DNA of 64,000 nt from Dyadobacter sp. CY345 (GTDB taxonomy: Bacteria; Bacteroidota; Bacteroidia; Cytophagales; Spirosomataceae). Below are positions 1 to 7,619 of this stretch, one piece after another. The DNA lies in assembly GCF_021502725.1 (NCBI RefSeq), contig NZ_JAKFFS010000001.1, positions 1,736,001 through 1,800,000 of the forward strand. Direction: 5' to 3'. Below the pieces are notes generated by a model. That model was not told the origin of the DNA and made no database searches. It saw only the letters and a program-made list of their open reading frames with translations. A program made the translations under genes and the position numbers. The first letter of the stretch is position 1, and every line of letters begins with the position of its first letter.

Positions 1-1350
1 TTGAAAGACAATAAAACGATTCAAGTTTCAGCAAAGATTTCAGATGACTTCAAGGTGAAACAAGCTTTCATTGTCGCAACTTTGGCACGCGGGTCCGGCG
101 AAAATGTCAAATTTCGGGAGATGAAATTTCCGCTTACACCTTCTAATTTTAAAGAAGCAAAACTGACTCAATCCATCGATCTGAAAGCATTGAATTTTAC
201 ACCTGGCGACGAACTCTATTATTATTGGGCAGCTATTGATAACAAAGAGCCGGAAGCCAATTTCACAAAATCAGATACTTATTTTATTGTTTATAAGGAC
301 ACCGCGCAGGTCGAGGAATCGCAGCTTGCAACAATGTCGGTTAACACAGTTCCGGAATATTTCAGAAGTCAGCGCCAGATTATTATCGATACTGAAAAAC
401 TGATTGCCAGACGCAAGAAAATTAAAAAAGAAGAATTTAATAGTGTTTCGAATGAAATAGGTTTTGACCAGAAGGTTTTGCGGTTACGCTACGGTCAGTT
501 TTTAGGAGAAGAATTTGAACAAAATATTGGCGGCGGGGGAGGTGATGCTCCACACGACGAAGGTCATCAAGAGAATATTCTGGATAAATTCACACATAAG
601 TCAGATTCAGAAGGAGAGGCGGCTGAAAATCGAAAGTCACAGCCTGAAGAGCATCATCTTGAACATGAAAGTCACGCCGATGCAGGTTCAAAGGACGCCA
701 TTGCCGAGCTTATGGAGCAATATGTGCATGCCCATGACGATGCAGAAGTCAATACTTTTCATGAACAGTCGACGAAGAGTTTACTTAAAATGGCCTTGGA
801 ACAAATGTGGCAGTCGGAGTTGCATTTGCGTATGTTTGAACCGGAAAAGGCCTTGCCGTTTGAAAATAAAGCACTCGAATACTTGAAACAGGCCCAACAC
901 AAAGCGCGTGCATTTGTGAAAAAAAGCAGCTACGACCCGCCTCCGATTAAAGAAAAGGAGAAGCGGTTAAGCGGAGAATTGACTGATTTAAGCAAGAGTT
1001 TTAATCAGGAGAAAACGGTAGACAAAATCCGGACAGAGCAATTGGTGGCTGAGGTTTTGGGTTATCTGGAATATGAAAAAATGAATACTGCACAACAAGC
1101 TAAGTTTCAAAATGCCGGAACCCGCTTATCAAATCAATTAATCAACAACGGCCCGTTTAACGGCGGGATGCAAAACTGGCCGGTACTTAGTTCCTTGCAG
1201 AAAGTGATTGGTGGAAAAGTGATTTCGGCAAAAGAAAAACAGCAGCTAAAAACGGAACTTTATAAGAGGGCAGGCACTGGTTTACAAAGCACCCGTTCTT
1301 ATGCCAGTGAAAAAAAGCTGGAAAATATATTCTGGAAGAAACTTAAATAA
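1..1350 (+). CDS. DUF4175-like large membrane protein, C-terminal part (cut by window edge)
   Basis: The reading frame is open from the first base, so the N-terminus lies outside the window and the TTG at base 1 is probably not the start. The visible 449 residues contain an extracytoplasmic beta-type segment (about 1-110), a glycine run followed by a histidine- and acid-rich linker (about 175-250), and an alpha-helical charged C-terminal part. This resembles the soluble C-terminal half of the DUF4175 proteins that sit in MoxR/DUF58/BatA-type operons of Bacteroidota. Family assignment is from recall of layout and composition, not from a search. The next gene follows after 29 bases and is probably co-transcribed. 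The molecular role is unknown. Confidence 0.6.
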   Translation: MKDNKTIQVSAKISDDFKVKQAFIVATLARGSGENVKFREMKFPLTPSNFKEAKLTQSIDLKALNFTPGDELYYYWAAIDNKEPEANFTKSDTYFIVYKDTAQVEESQLATMSVNTVPEYFRSQRQIIIDTEKLIARRKKIKKEEFNSVSNEIGFDQKVLRLRYGQFLGEEFEQNIGGGGGDAPHDEGHQENILDKFTHKSDSEGEAAENRKSQPEEHHLEHESHADAGSKDAIAELMEQYVHAHDDAEVNTFHEQSTKSLLKMALEQMWQSELHLRMFEPEKALPFENKALEYLKQAQHKARAFVKKSSYDPPPIKEKEKRLSGELTDLSKSFNQEKTVDKIRTEQLVAEVLGYLEYEKMNTAQQAKFQNAGTRLSNQLINNGPFNGGMQNWPVLSSLQKVIGGKVISAKEKQQLKTELYKRAGTGLQSTRSYASEKKLENIFWKKLK

Positions 1351-1379
1351 ATTGGGTGAATCCGACCCGGTGACAACGT

Positions 1380-3050
1380 ATGATTGCATTTGATTTTGAC
1401 TGGTTCGCTCCACTCAACCTGGTACTGATCCTGCTTCTTTTCCTTCTTGGTGGCTTGCAGGCCTGGCTTCTGTCGCGGAGCTCAGGGCAAGTTCTCAGGC
1501 GAAAATTGAATGTCAAAATTGGGCTCAACCTTTTGTTATGGTTGGTTATCGCTGCATTTATTTTTCAACCAATTTTCAAATCAAACGTCTTATCAAACCA
1601 AATTCTCGTTGTTGGAAATGATTTTCCTGAGAAAGAAATTGCCAGGATAAAGGATAGTTTGCGGGTCAGTAAAGTTTTTTCGGAAAGTAATTTCAAAGGG
1701 AAATATTTTGATACGCTGACCCTGGTGGGGCAGGATTTCAGTCCAACCTTTTTTGCCAGACTTAGCCAGTCATTGCCAACCCGAAGTCGTATTAACTGGA
1801 TTCCTTATTTCCCTGAAAATCAGATACAATCAATTTCATGGAAAGGTATACTAAGAAAAGGCCAGCTTCAGAAAATTACAGGGGCTCTACGTTTGTCTGA
1901 TGTCCAATGGGTCAAAGTCAAATTTGGTAACCAGGTTTTGGATAGTTTAAAACTTGAAAAAGGACAGCAATATTTCAATCTGTCGTTTCCGGTCTTTACC
2001 GAAAGGCGGACAAATGTAAATCTATTTTTGGGCGACAAGAATCTTGGCGAAATTCAGTTTTTTGCTCAGTCGCTGCCAACCTTGACGTTCAAATTCATAT
2101 TAGATAATCCTGATTTCGAAAGCAAAACCTTGGCAACCTGGCTTGCCAATCAAGGTCATGCTGTTGAAATTTCTACCAGCCTTTCAAAAGATATTAGTAG
2201 TAAACTGACTATCAATAAAACAGGGAATCCGGATATCATCATCACCGATCCAAAAAACGCAGGAAAGGCTGAGATTAAAAAAGCTTTTAATGCAGGAAAG
2301 AGCATTTTACTTATAAATCTTACCAATCCTTCCACAGAAATTACTTCCATAAATTCTGCTTTGGGAACGAAGTTACTGATTAAAAAAGTCTCAAATGAGG
2401 AGGCCTTGCCTGTAACTGGGGAACTTACGAAATTGCCATTCGACTTTGCTAAATCAAATAGTTATATCCATTTGCCAAAATATCCTGTTGCTATTGAAAA
2501 AAGTGCTGGAAAGGTTGCTGTGAGCTTGTTGAACGAAACTTTTCCTACCATGCTGAATGGCGATAGTTTGCTCTATGGCAATATCTGGACTTCCGTTTTA
2601 GCCGCTATTCATCCTGCTTATAAGACAAACATTGAAGTGTTGGCACCTGTTTATAAAGGGATTCATACAGAATTGAAATTTAATAATATGGCAGGAAATC
2701 CTGGCTCAGTTGAGATTGGGAAGGATACCTTATTTTTGAATTATTCCGCGATTAACGGCCAAACAGCCGACGCAAGTTACACACCTGCAAAATCTTCCTG
2801 GGTAACGTTAGCGGACGATTCGGAAATTTCAGTTAGTGACAGCTTAAATTTTAACCCAATTTATCAAAGTAAGCTGGTTGAAGATTTCGTGAAATCCCGC
2901 ATGAATCTGCAATCAAATCTTTTAGATTCGGCACACTTATCTGATCCGAAATCTCAGCCATTAAACGAAAGTCGTATCCCGGATTGGATATGGTTTCTGG
3001 CTATTCTGGGAAGTCTTACTGCACTTTGGTTAGAGCCGAAATTTAATTAG
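1380..3050 (+). CDS. BatA-like membrane protein with N-terminal double transmembrane segment
   Basis: The 556-residue protein has two N-terminal membrane helices (about 10-30 and 47-63), a long mixed alpha/beta extracytoplasmic region and one C-terminal helix (about 536-551, followed by the final residues EPKFN). This N-terminal pair plus C-terminal anchor is the layout of Bacteroidota proteins with a BatA-type N-terminal double-transmembrane domain encoded beside MoxR ATPase and DUF4175 genes. It lies 29 bases after the DUF4175-like gene in the same direction, which supports a common operon. No catalytic motif is visible. It may be a cell-envelope scaffold, but the function is not known. Confidence 0.6.
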   Translation: MIAFDFDWFAPLNLVLILLLFLLGGLQAWLLSRSSGQVLRRKLNVKIGLNLLLWLVIAAFIFQPIFKSNVLSNQILVVGNDFPEKEIARIKDSLRVSKVFSESNFKGKYFDTLTLVGQDFSPTFFARLSQSLPTRSRINWIPYFPENQIQSISWKGILRKGQLQKITGALRLSDVQWVKVKFGNQVLDSLKLEKGQQYFNLSFPVFTERRTNVNLFLGDKNLGEIQFFAQSLPTLTFKFILDNPDFESKTLATWLANQGHAVEISTSLSKDISSKLTINKTGNPDIIITDPKNAGKAEIKKAFNAGKSILLINLTNPSTEITSINSALGTKLLIKKVSNEEALPVTGELTKLPFDFAKSNSYIHLPKYPVAIEKSAGKVAVSLLNETFPTMLNGDSLLYGNIWTSVLAAIHPAYKTNIEVLAPVYKGIHTELKFNNMAGNPGSVEIGKDTLFLNYSAINGQTADASYTPAKSSWVTLADDSEISVSDSLNFNPIYQSKLVEDFVKSRMNLQSNLLDSAHLSDPKSQPLNESRIPDWIWFLAILGSLTALWLEPKFN

Positions 3051-3155
3051 AATTTTTGTCTGCAAATAATTGCGCCATTGCCTTTCCAAAGGTGGAGCGC
3101 ACCGAAATGAAAATCCAGACAATTAGGCTGCCCATAAGCAATCGACGTTCATTTT

Positions 3156-3188
3156 TTTGACATTTAAAATCAAAAACACCTACTTTTA
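3156..3188 (+). promoter_or_regulatory. Candidate Bacteroidota promoter for the HipA-like gene
   Basis: TTTG at 3156-3159 is followed after 21 bases by TACTTTTA at 3181-3188, close to the Bacteroidota -33/-7 pattern TTTG and TAnnTTTG. It lies about 30 bases before the ATG at 3221. One base of the -7 element is off consensus, so this is moderate evidence. Confidence 0.35.
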
Positions 3189-3220
3189 TGATTTGCGAAA
3201 TATTGCTTTCCATCATTTGA

Positions 3221-4054
3221 ATGGAGATTACGCATCATTTTGAAATTATAAACGATATGAGTGAAAACGGACCTCAATTAAGAACCGTCAATGTAATACG
3301 TTATGTCACACCTTTGCGAGAAGGGGGTTCACTGCCTGCCATTGCTGAGGCGGACGATGACTTTCTTTACGTCTTGAAATTTCGTGGCGCCGGACAAGGT
3401 GTAAAAGCTTTGATTTCTGAAATAATCGGTGGCGAAATTGCCCGTGCCCTGGGACTGAGAATCCCGGAAATAGTGTTCGCAAATCTGGACGAAATGTTTG
3501 GCATGACAGAACCAGACGAGGAAATCCAGGATCTTTTAAAAGCAAGTACAGGCCTCAATCTTGCCATGCACTATTTGTCCGGCGCGATCACATTTGATGC
3601 ACAAGTAACCACCGTGGATTCGAAGCTGGCCTCTCAAATTGTTTGGCTGGACTGCCTTCTCACCAATGTTGACAGAACCGCGAGAAACACCAATATGCTC
3701 ATGTGGCATAAGGAATTGTGGTTGATCGATCATGGTGCTGCGCTATATTTCCATCACTCCTGGACCAATTGGGAAGAGCAGGCCAAACGACCGTTTGTTC
3801 AGGTGAAAGATCATGTTTTGCTGAAGCAGGCTTCTGAACTGGAAGCCGTTGACGAAACATTTCGGGAAATATTGACAGACGATCTTATTTACTCGATTTG
3901 TTCACTTATCCCGGACGACTGGTTGCTGCGCGACGCTCCTTTCGAGACAGCAGACGAGCACCGTCAGGCTTATGCAAGATTTTTAATTTCAAGAGTTTCA
4001 GTGTCAGAAGTATTTGTAAAAGAAGCACAGAATGCAAGAACATCACTTATTTGA
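3221..4054 (+). CDS. HipA-like kinase family protein
   Basis: This 277-residue protein belongs to the short HipA-like kinase family rather than full HipA. It carries TPLREGGSLPA and KFRGAGQG near the N-terminus, the segment DCLLTNVDRTARNTN (about 145-160) matching the kinase catalytic loop, and LIDHGAALYFHH, which fits the metal-binding segment. HipA kinases phosphorylate a serine or threonine on a protein target; the target here is unknown. A second ATG at 3257 would give the N-terminus more usual for the family, so the first 12 residues are uncertain. The gene overlaps the following DUF3037 gene by 23 bases, which indicates translational coupling. Confidence 0.85.
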   Translation: MEITHHFEIINDMSENGPQLRTVNVIRYVTPLREGGSLPAIAEADDDFLYVLKFRGAGQGVKALISEIIGGEIARALGLRIPEIVFANLDEMFGMTEPDEEIQDLLKASTGLNLAMHYLSGAITFDAQVTTVDSKLASQIVWLDCLLTNVDRTARNTNMLMWHKELWLIDHGAALYFHHSWTNWEEQAKRPFVQVKDHVLLKQASELEAVDETFREILTDDLIYSICSLIPDDWLLRDAPFETADEHRQAYARFLISRVSVSEVFVKEAQNARTSLI

Positions 4055-4415
4055 GTACGCCGTCATTCGCGTCGTACCCAGAGTCGAACGTGAAGAATTT
4101 CTAAATGTTGGCGTGATCCTTTATTGTCAGAAACAAGGTTTTTTACAAAGTAAATTTAATCTCGATTCTGGCCGTCTCCATGCTTTTTCAGGCTCTCTTG
4201 ACATATCGGAAGTGGACGAATATTTATTTTCATTGAACAAAATATGTATCGGAGGAACGAAATCAGGGCCGATTGGAAGTTTGCCAATTGCTTCTCGTTT
4301 CCGCTGGTTAACTGCAACACGCAGTACGGTTGTACAGACCTCAAAAGTTCATCCCGGTTTTTGTAAAGATGCGGGTGAGACGTTAGATAAGTTATTTCAA
4401 CAGCTGGTGCTTTAA
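4032..4415 (+). CDS. DUF3037 family protein
   Basis: The 127-residue product starts with YAVIRVVPRVEREEFLNVGV, the characteristic opening of DUF3037. Its biochemical role is not known. The family is regularly encoded directly behind short HipA-like kinases, and here its ATG lies 23 bases inside the kinase gene. That arrangement suggests the two form a functional pair, for example kinase with substrate or regulator, but this is inference. A strong bidirectional terminator follows. The single cysteines are not arranged as a metal site. Confidence 0.8.
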   Translation: MQEHHLFEYAVIRVVPRVEREEFLNVGVILYCQKQGFLQSKFNLDSGRLHAFSGSLDISEVDEYLFSLNKICIGGTKSGPIGSLPIASRFRWLTATRSTVVQTSKVHPGFCKDAGETLDKLFQQLVL

Positions 4416-4468
4416 GATTTTGGATGGACAGTCTGGTATTGATATCGTTAGTAGAGTCAGGAACCAAT

Positions 4469-4506
4469 AAAAAAGCTTCGTCCAATATTTTTGGCGAAGC
4501 TTTTTT
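4469..4506. terminator. Bidirectional intrinsic terminator
   Basis: GCTTCG at 4475-4480 pairs with CGAAGC at 4495-4500, extended by an A run on the left and a T run on the right (4469-4506). It serves the HipA-like/DUF3037 operon and the convergent thioredoxin-like gene. Confidence 0.85.
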
Positions 4507-4525
4507 TGTTTTACATAAGATTATC

Positions 4526-5011
4526 TTAAAAGGATTTTAATGCCTTAAATATTTCAGTATAAGGCTGTTCTCCTTCAAAAGTTCTCACGTGTTTTCCACT
4601 TTTATCGTACATCGCGATGTATGGAAATGATCTTATCTGATAATATTTTTGTACCAGGTAAGAAGTTCCTTCTGTCCCGATTTTAATATTTGGATATGCA
4701 GCAAGATTGTAGTCTTTTTCAAACTTTTTTATCATTTCCATCGACTGAAAAGTAATCATTACCAGTTGCTTATTACTGATGACCGTGTAGTTTTTTAATA
4801 ATGCTTTTGTGAAATCCTGACAATGCTCACAGTCAGGCGAAAAATACATCAGGACAACCGGCCCCGGCATTAGTTGTGCAAAATTGTAAGGTTTTCCGTT
4901 TGTCAGCGTCATCTGAAACGGTGCAATTTTCTTTGTGCCAACCCCCGTTTGGCTAAATGCAGAAACCGAAAGGAGTATAAACAGGAATAGAGGAATTATT
5001 TTTTTAGACAT
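4526..5011 (-). CDS. Secreted thioredoxin-like protein (TlpA/redoxin type)
   Basis: The 161-residue protein begins with a signal peptide (about 1-20, ending AFSQ) and has a thioredoxin fold with the redox pair in SPDCEHC (Cys61 and Cys64) and the cis-proline region RSFPYIAMYD. It is expected in the periplasm, where such proteins reduce or shuffle disulfides, or deliver reducing power. The CEHC dipeptide is unlike the CGPC of cytoplasmic thioredoxin and common in Bacteroidota TlpA-like proteins. It is a single gene, ending next to the bidirectional terminator shared with the preceding operon. Confidence 0.8.
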   Translation of the reverse strand: MSKKIIPLFLFILLSVSAFSQTGVGTKKIAPFQMTLTNGKPYNFAQLMPGPVVLMYFSPDCEHCQDFTKALLKNYTVISNKQLVMITFQSMEMIKKFEKDYNLAAYPNIKIGTEGTSYLVQKYYQIRSFPYIAMYDKSGKHVRTFEGEQPYTEIFKALKSF

Positions 5012-5125
5012 CTGAATTATGATTTATAACAAAGCTGCAAGATAGGATTCTTTTTGATACGTAAAATTGATCTAACGGAAAGACTTTCCTTAAACCGAGC
5101 AGATTCATTATGATTAAGAACGACA

Positions 5126-5539
5126 TTATTGAAGTCTTAAAACTTCGAGGAACGAAATTAGATCGATAACGCGAAGTTCAGGAAAAGCTATCCGTTTAAA
5201 CACATCAAAATCAGTGTCGTTACTGACTAAATAATCACAGCCGCAACTTATTGCAAGGTCAGAAAATTTGTTGTCATCAGGATCGTTCAAAACTAAACCC
5301 CATTTAAATGCAGGTTCAGTGAAAATTACGTTTGAAACAATTGCAAGCTGGTGTAAAACCAGCTGTGAACTTTTAGAGGAATATGTTTTAGTGAGTATTT
5401 CGTCGTATTCCAGAAGTATTTACGTGCTGACGAACCACTCAAATTTGCCAGCCTTAAAATCGACGTAAAGTTGGTAAAACGGACTTTTCGGAGGTATTGA
5501 AGCACGCAAACAATTCGTATCAATTACAACACGGATCAT
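5126..5539 (-). pseudogene. PIN-domain toxin of a toxin-antitoxin pair, interrupted by a stop codon
   Basis: Read on the minus strand from the ATG at 5537-5539, the frame encodes a COG1569-type PIN ribonuclease: VVIDTNCL at the start, then STxILLEYDEIL, NDPDDNKFSDLA and SNDTDF, together holding the expected acidic residues. Codon 40 is TAA (5420-5422), at the position where the family normally has glutamate in STEILLEY; a single G-to-T change would explain it. All 98 codons after it are open in the same frame, ending at TAA 5126-5128. The start overlaps the antitoxin stop as ATGA. As written, only a 39-residue fragment would be made, so the toxin is probably inactive. A sequencing error cannot be excluded. 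Confidence 0.75.
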
Positions 5540-5775
5540 TTGGTTTTAAAGTTATCGTCAGAGAGCATTTTTATGTAATCGTCTTCTGAATAGGACTTTT
5601 TACTTAATACATTATCAAGTTCGGCTTTCAAACGTTGGTCAAAAAAGTCCATCAATATCCTACGAACTTCAAGTGTTTCAAGTTCGCTTAAATTTTGATC
5701 AAACAGTCGTAACATGCTTATCTGCATGTCATTAAGTTTGCGATTGCTTATTTGCCTGTTACTTGACGGGATCAT
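5536..5775 (-). CDS. Antitoxin-like protein preceding the PIN gene
   Basis: This 79-residue, charged, helical protein (SMLRLFDQNLSELETLEVRRIL and on) sits directly upstream of the PIN-domain gene and overlaps its start by four bases (ATGA), the usual arrangement of type II antitoxin and toxin. Size and composition fit the small helical antitoxins paired with COG1569 PIN toxins in Cytophagales. The first methionine may not be the true start; another ATG follows at residue 17. The antitoxin frame is intact although the toxin frame is not. Autoregulation of the pair would be usual, but no operator was identified. Confidence 0.65.
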   Translation of the reverse strand: MIPSSNRQISNRKLNDMQISMLRLFDQNLSELETLEVRRILMDFFDQRLKAELDNVLSKKSYSEDDYIKMLSDDNFKTK

Positions 5776-5918
5776 GATATGAATTTACTTGCATTTCCAA
5801 AGCTTAACAAAAATAAAAAATTTTGGGCGTAAATCTGAATTAGTAAAAAAACTTCCACCATTTACATTTCCATAACAATGTTTTACAAGCCTTTTACCAA
5901 AGCAAATTTTGCCTTTCC

Positions 5919-5926
5919 TACTTTTG
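5919..5926 (+). promoter_or_regulatory. Candidate -7 promoter element for the membrane-regulator operon
   Basis: TACTTTTG matches TAnnTTTG and lies 46 bases before the ATG of the small secreted protein at 5973. No matching TTTG is seen at the expected -33 spacing, so this is weak to moderate. Confidence 0.35.
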
Positions 5927-5972
5927 GTCATGCATTGAGAGTTTAATTCATTTACATTTAAAACAACAAATC

Positions 5973-6146
5973 ATGAGAAAAGGCAGTCTTTTGGTAATCA
6001 CGTTCCTGCTGATGAGCAGCGGAATTTCAATCGGACAAAAAGCTTTCGGCAATTGTTCGGCAGTGTTTCTAAACAACAAAATGGTGGCCAGTGCGTATAG
6101 TGACAATGGTAAAAGTGAACTCGGGAATAAAATTCTTGTTTTATAA
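5973..6146 (+). CDS. Small secreted protein of unknown function (57 aa)
   Basis: An ATG after an A-rich leader opens a 57-codon frame with a clear signal peptide (MRKGSLLVITFLLMSSGISI, cleavage likely after IGQ) and a mature part of about 35 residues with one cysteine (Cys28). It is followed after 15 bases by the secreted 152-residue protein and then by a membrane-anchored regulator, all in one direction. I do not recognise the family. The position suggests it could be an extracytoplasmic ligand or subunit for the regulator. It is short, but the signal sequence and operon context favour a real gene. Confidence 0.6.
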   Translation: MRKGSLLVITFLLMSSGISIGQKAFGNCSAVFLNNKMVASAYSDNGKSELGNKILVL

Positions 6147-6161
6147 AATAAATTAGAACCC

Positions 6162-6620
6162 ATGAAAAACAAGATCCAAAGAATTTTAGTGATTCTGATT
6201 TATATATCGACGGTTTCAATTTCCGACGCTCTACCTAAAAATACTACGAACAATGGTATTTCATTGCTTCTTAATGGAAAATTGACAAAGCCGGAAAATT
6301 TTGTTCACGTAAGAAATGGGCGTTTGACATTGATCGAAATAAATTCAAAATCGGGCACGAGAACCGGATTGCCATTTTTCGCTTATCTTAGACGAGCTGG
6401 AAAAATCGTCGACGTAAATGCCTATACACATAATTTTTCAGTCCGTAGTATTGATTTGAGTCAGATTTTAGAATCGGCGAAAGTGGGGGATGATATCATT
6501 ATTGAACCTGCGGACAAGACGAATATTTCGGGTAGAAAAATAATATATGTTCGTTATTCTATGCTGTTCCCGGCATTTAACTGGTTTCCATTTTTGAATA
6601 AAAACAAGGGAGGATGTTAG
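6162..6620 (+). CDS. Secreted beta-rich protein upstream of membrane-anchored regulator
   Basis: The 152-residue product has an N-terminal signal peptide (about 1-24) and a beta-rich domain containing ISLLLNGKL, LPFFAYLRRAGKIVDVNAY and VGDDIIIEPADK, which by eye recalls GldM C-terminal-like domains. Its only cysteine is the very last residue (ending NKGGC). It lies 15 bases after the small secreted protein and 41 bases before the membrane-anchored winged-helix protein. I infer a periplasmic component of a signalling unit with that regulator; function and family are unproven. Confidence 0.6.
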   Translation: MKNKIQRILVILIYISTVSISDALPKNTTNNGISLLLNGKLTKPENFVHVRNGRLTLIEINSKSGTRTGLPFFAYLRRAGKIVDVNAYTHNFSVRSIDLSQILESAKVGDDIIIEPADKTNISGRKIIYVRYSMLFPAFNWFPFLNKNKGGC

Positions 6621-6661
6621 TTGAGTTTGTTTTGATAATTTTATAATAAAATTTTGAAGGG

Positions 6662-7561
6662 ATGAATTTAAGAGCTGTCAGACCGAAAACAACATCGACA
6701 GTCACTTTTTTAGTGATGATCTTTCTGATATTTTCAGCGCTTGAAAAAGTAACAGGAAACAACGATGCTGTCCGGTTTTCTGAAAAAGTCAATCTTGCTT
6801 TGCGTCGCACTGCTCATCTTTTACTTGTCGAAAATGGAGATTCTATATCTACAATTACGCCGGTTCAACAACTGGACGCGAACACATTTGCAGTAAGGAT
6901 TGATAAGCTTTTTGATTATGACAACCTTCCTGATTTATTGCAGAAGTCATTGAAAATTCACGGAATAGATCAGGGCTACGATGTTTCGGTACTCCATTGC
7001 GAAAACAGCACGATTATTCTGGGTTATAGTTTTCAGGATTTAAATCAAAAAGAAGGCGTACCGTGCAATGGAAGAAAATTAGATGGCGGTTGTTATGTTT
7101 TGCAGGTAAGTTTTTATCCGGAATTGAAAACGGCGTCTGCAACCAGTAACTGGTGGATTTTGCCCCTTGGAAGTTTGCTTGCAGGATTGGGTTTTGTTAT
7201 TTGGAAAAGAAACAAGAAGGATACAGGCTCGGATAGTGATTCACTTCATGATTATATCGATAACAAGATAAATTTCGGGAGTTCTGCATTTGATATGAAC
7301 AAATTAATTCTAATCTCAGAAAGCAAAACTTATAATCTGACTTACCGGGAAGCCAAGCTTCTTCACCTGTTTACCAGTAATCAAAACAAAATTCTTGAAC
7401 GTGACTTTATTCTAAAATCGGTTTGGGAAGACGAAGGTATAATTGTGAGCAGAAGTGTTGACGTTTTTGTTTCAAGACTGAGGAAAATGCTAACCGAAGA
7501 CTCCAAGATCAAAATCGCCGCGGTGCATGGAATAGGTTACCGGATGGAGGTAACCATGTAG
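6662..7561 (+). CDS. Membrane-anchored transcriptional regulator with C-terminal winged helix
   Basis: This 299-residue protein has an N-terminal signal or anchor helix (about 12-28), a periplasmic domain (30-160) with cysteines 113, 135 and 144, a membrane helix (164-182, ending in WKRNKK, a cytoplasm-facing signature), and an OmpR/PhoB-type winged helix at 205-297 (TYREAKLLHLFTSNQNKILER, SRSVDVFVSRLRKML, VHGIGYRM). No receiver domain is present. This is the reverse of ToxR and CadC, whose winged helix is N-terminal. It would sense an envelope signal and bind DNA from the inner membrane. Its two upstream neighbours are secreted proteins. A strong terminator follows the stop. Confidence 0.8.
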   Translation: MNLRAVRPKTTSTVTFLVMIFLIFSALEKVTGNNDAVRFSEKVNLALRRTAHLLLVENGDSISTITPVQQLDANTFAVRIDKLFDYDNLPDLLQKSLKIHGIDQGYDVSVLHCENSTIILGYSFQDLNQKEGVPCNGRKLDGGCYVLQVSFYPELKTASATSNWWILPLGSLLAGLGFVIWKRNKKDTGSDSDSLHDYIDNKINFGSSAFDMNKLILISESKTYNLTYREAKLLHLFTSNQNKILERDFILKSVWEDEGIIVSRSVDVFVSRLRKMLTEDSKIKIAAVHGIGYRMEVTM

Positions 7562-7566
7562 AATCA

Positions 7567-7607
7567 CACAGTCAGACTGCAAAATCTGACTGTGGGATTT
7601 TTTTCTT
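7567..7607. terminator. Intrinsic terminator after membrane-anchored regulator
   Basis: CACAGTCAGA (7567-7576) pairs perfectly with TCTGACTGTG (7585-7594), followed by GGATTTTTTTC. It ends the regulator operon and faces the end of the convergent GMC gene. Confidence 0.85.
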
Positions 7608-7619
7608 AAAAGCGATATC

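Noticed and set aside
5420..5422. Recoding of the PIN stop codon as an amino acid
   Set aside because: The codon is TAA, not TGA or TAG, and no recoding signal is apparent.
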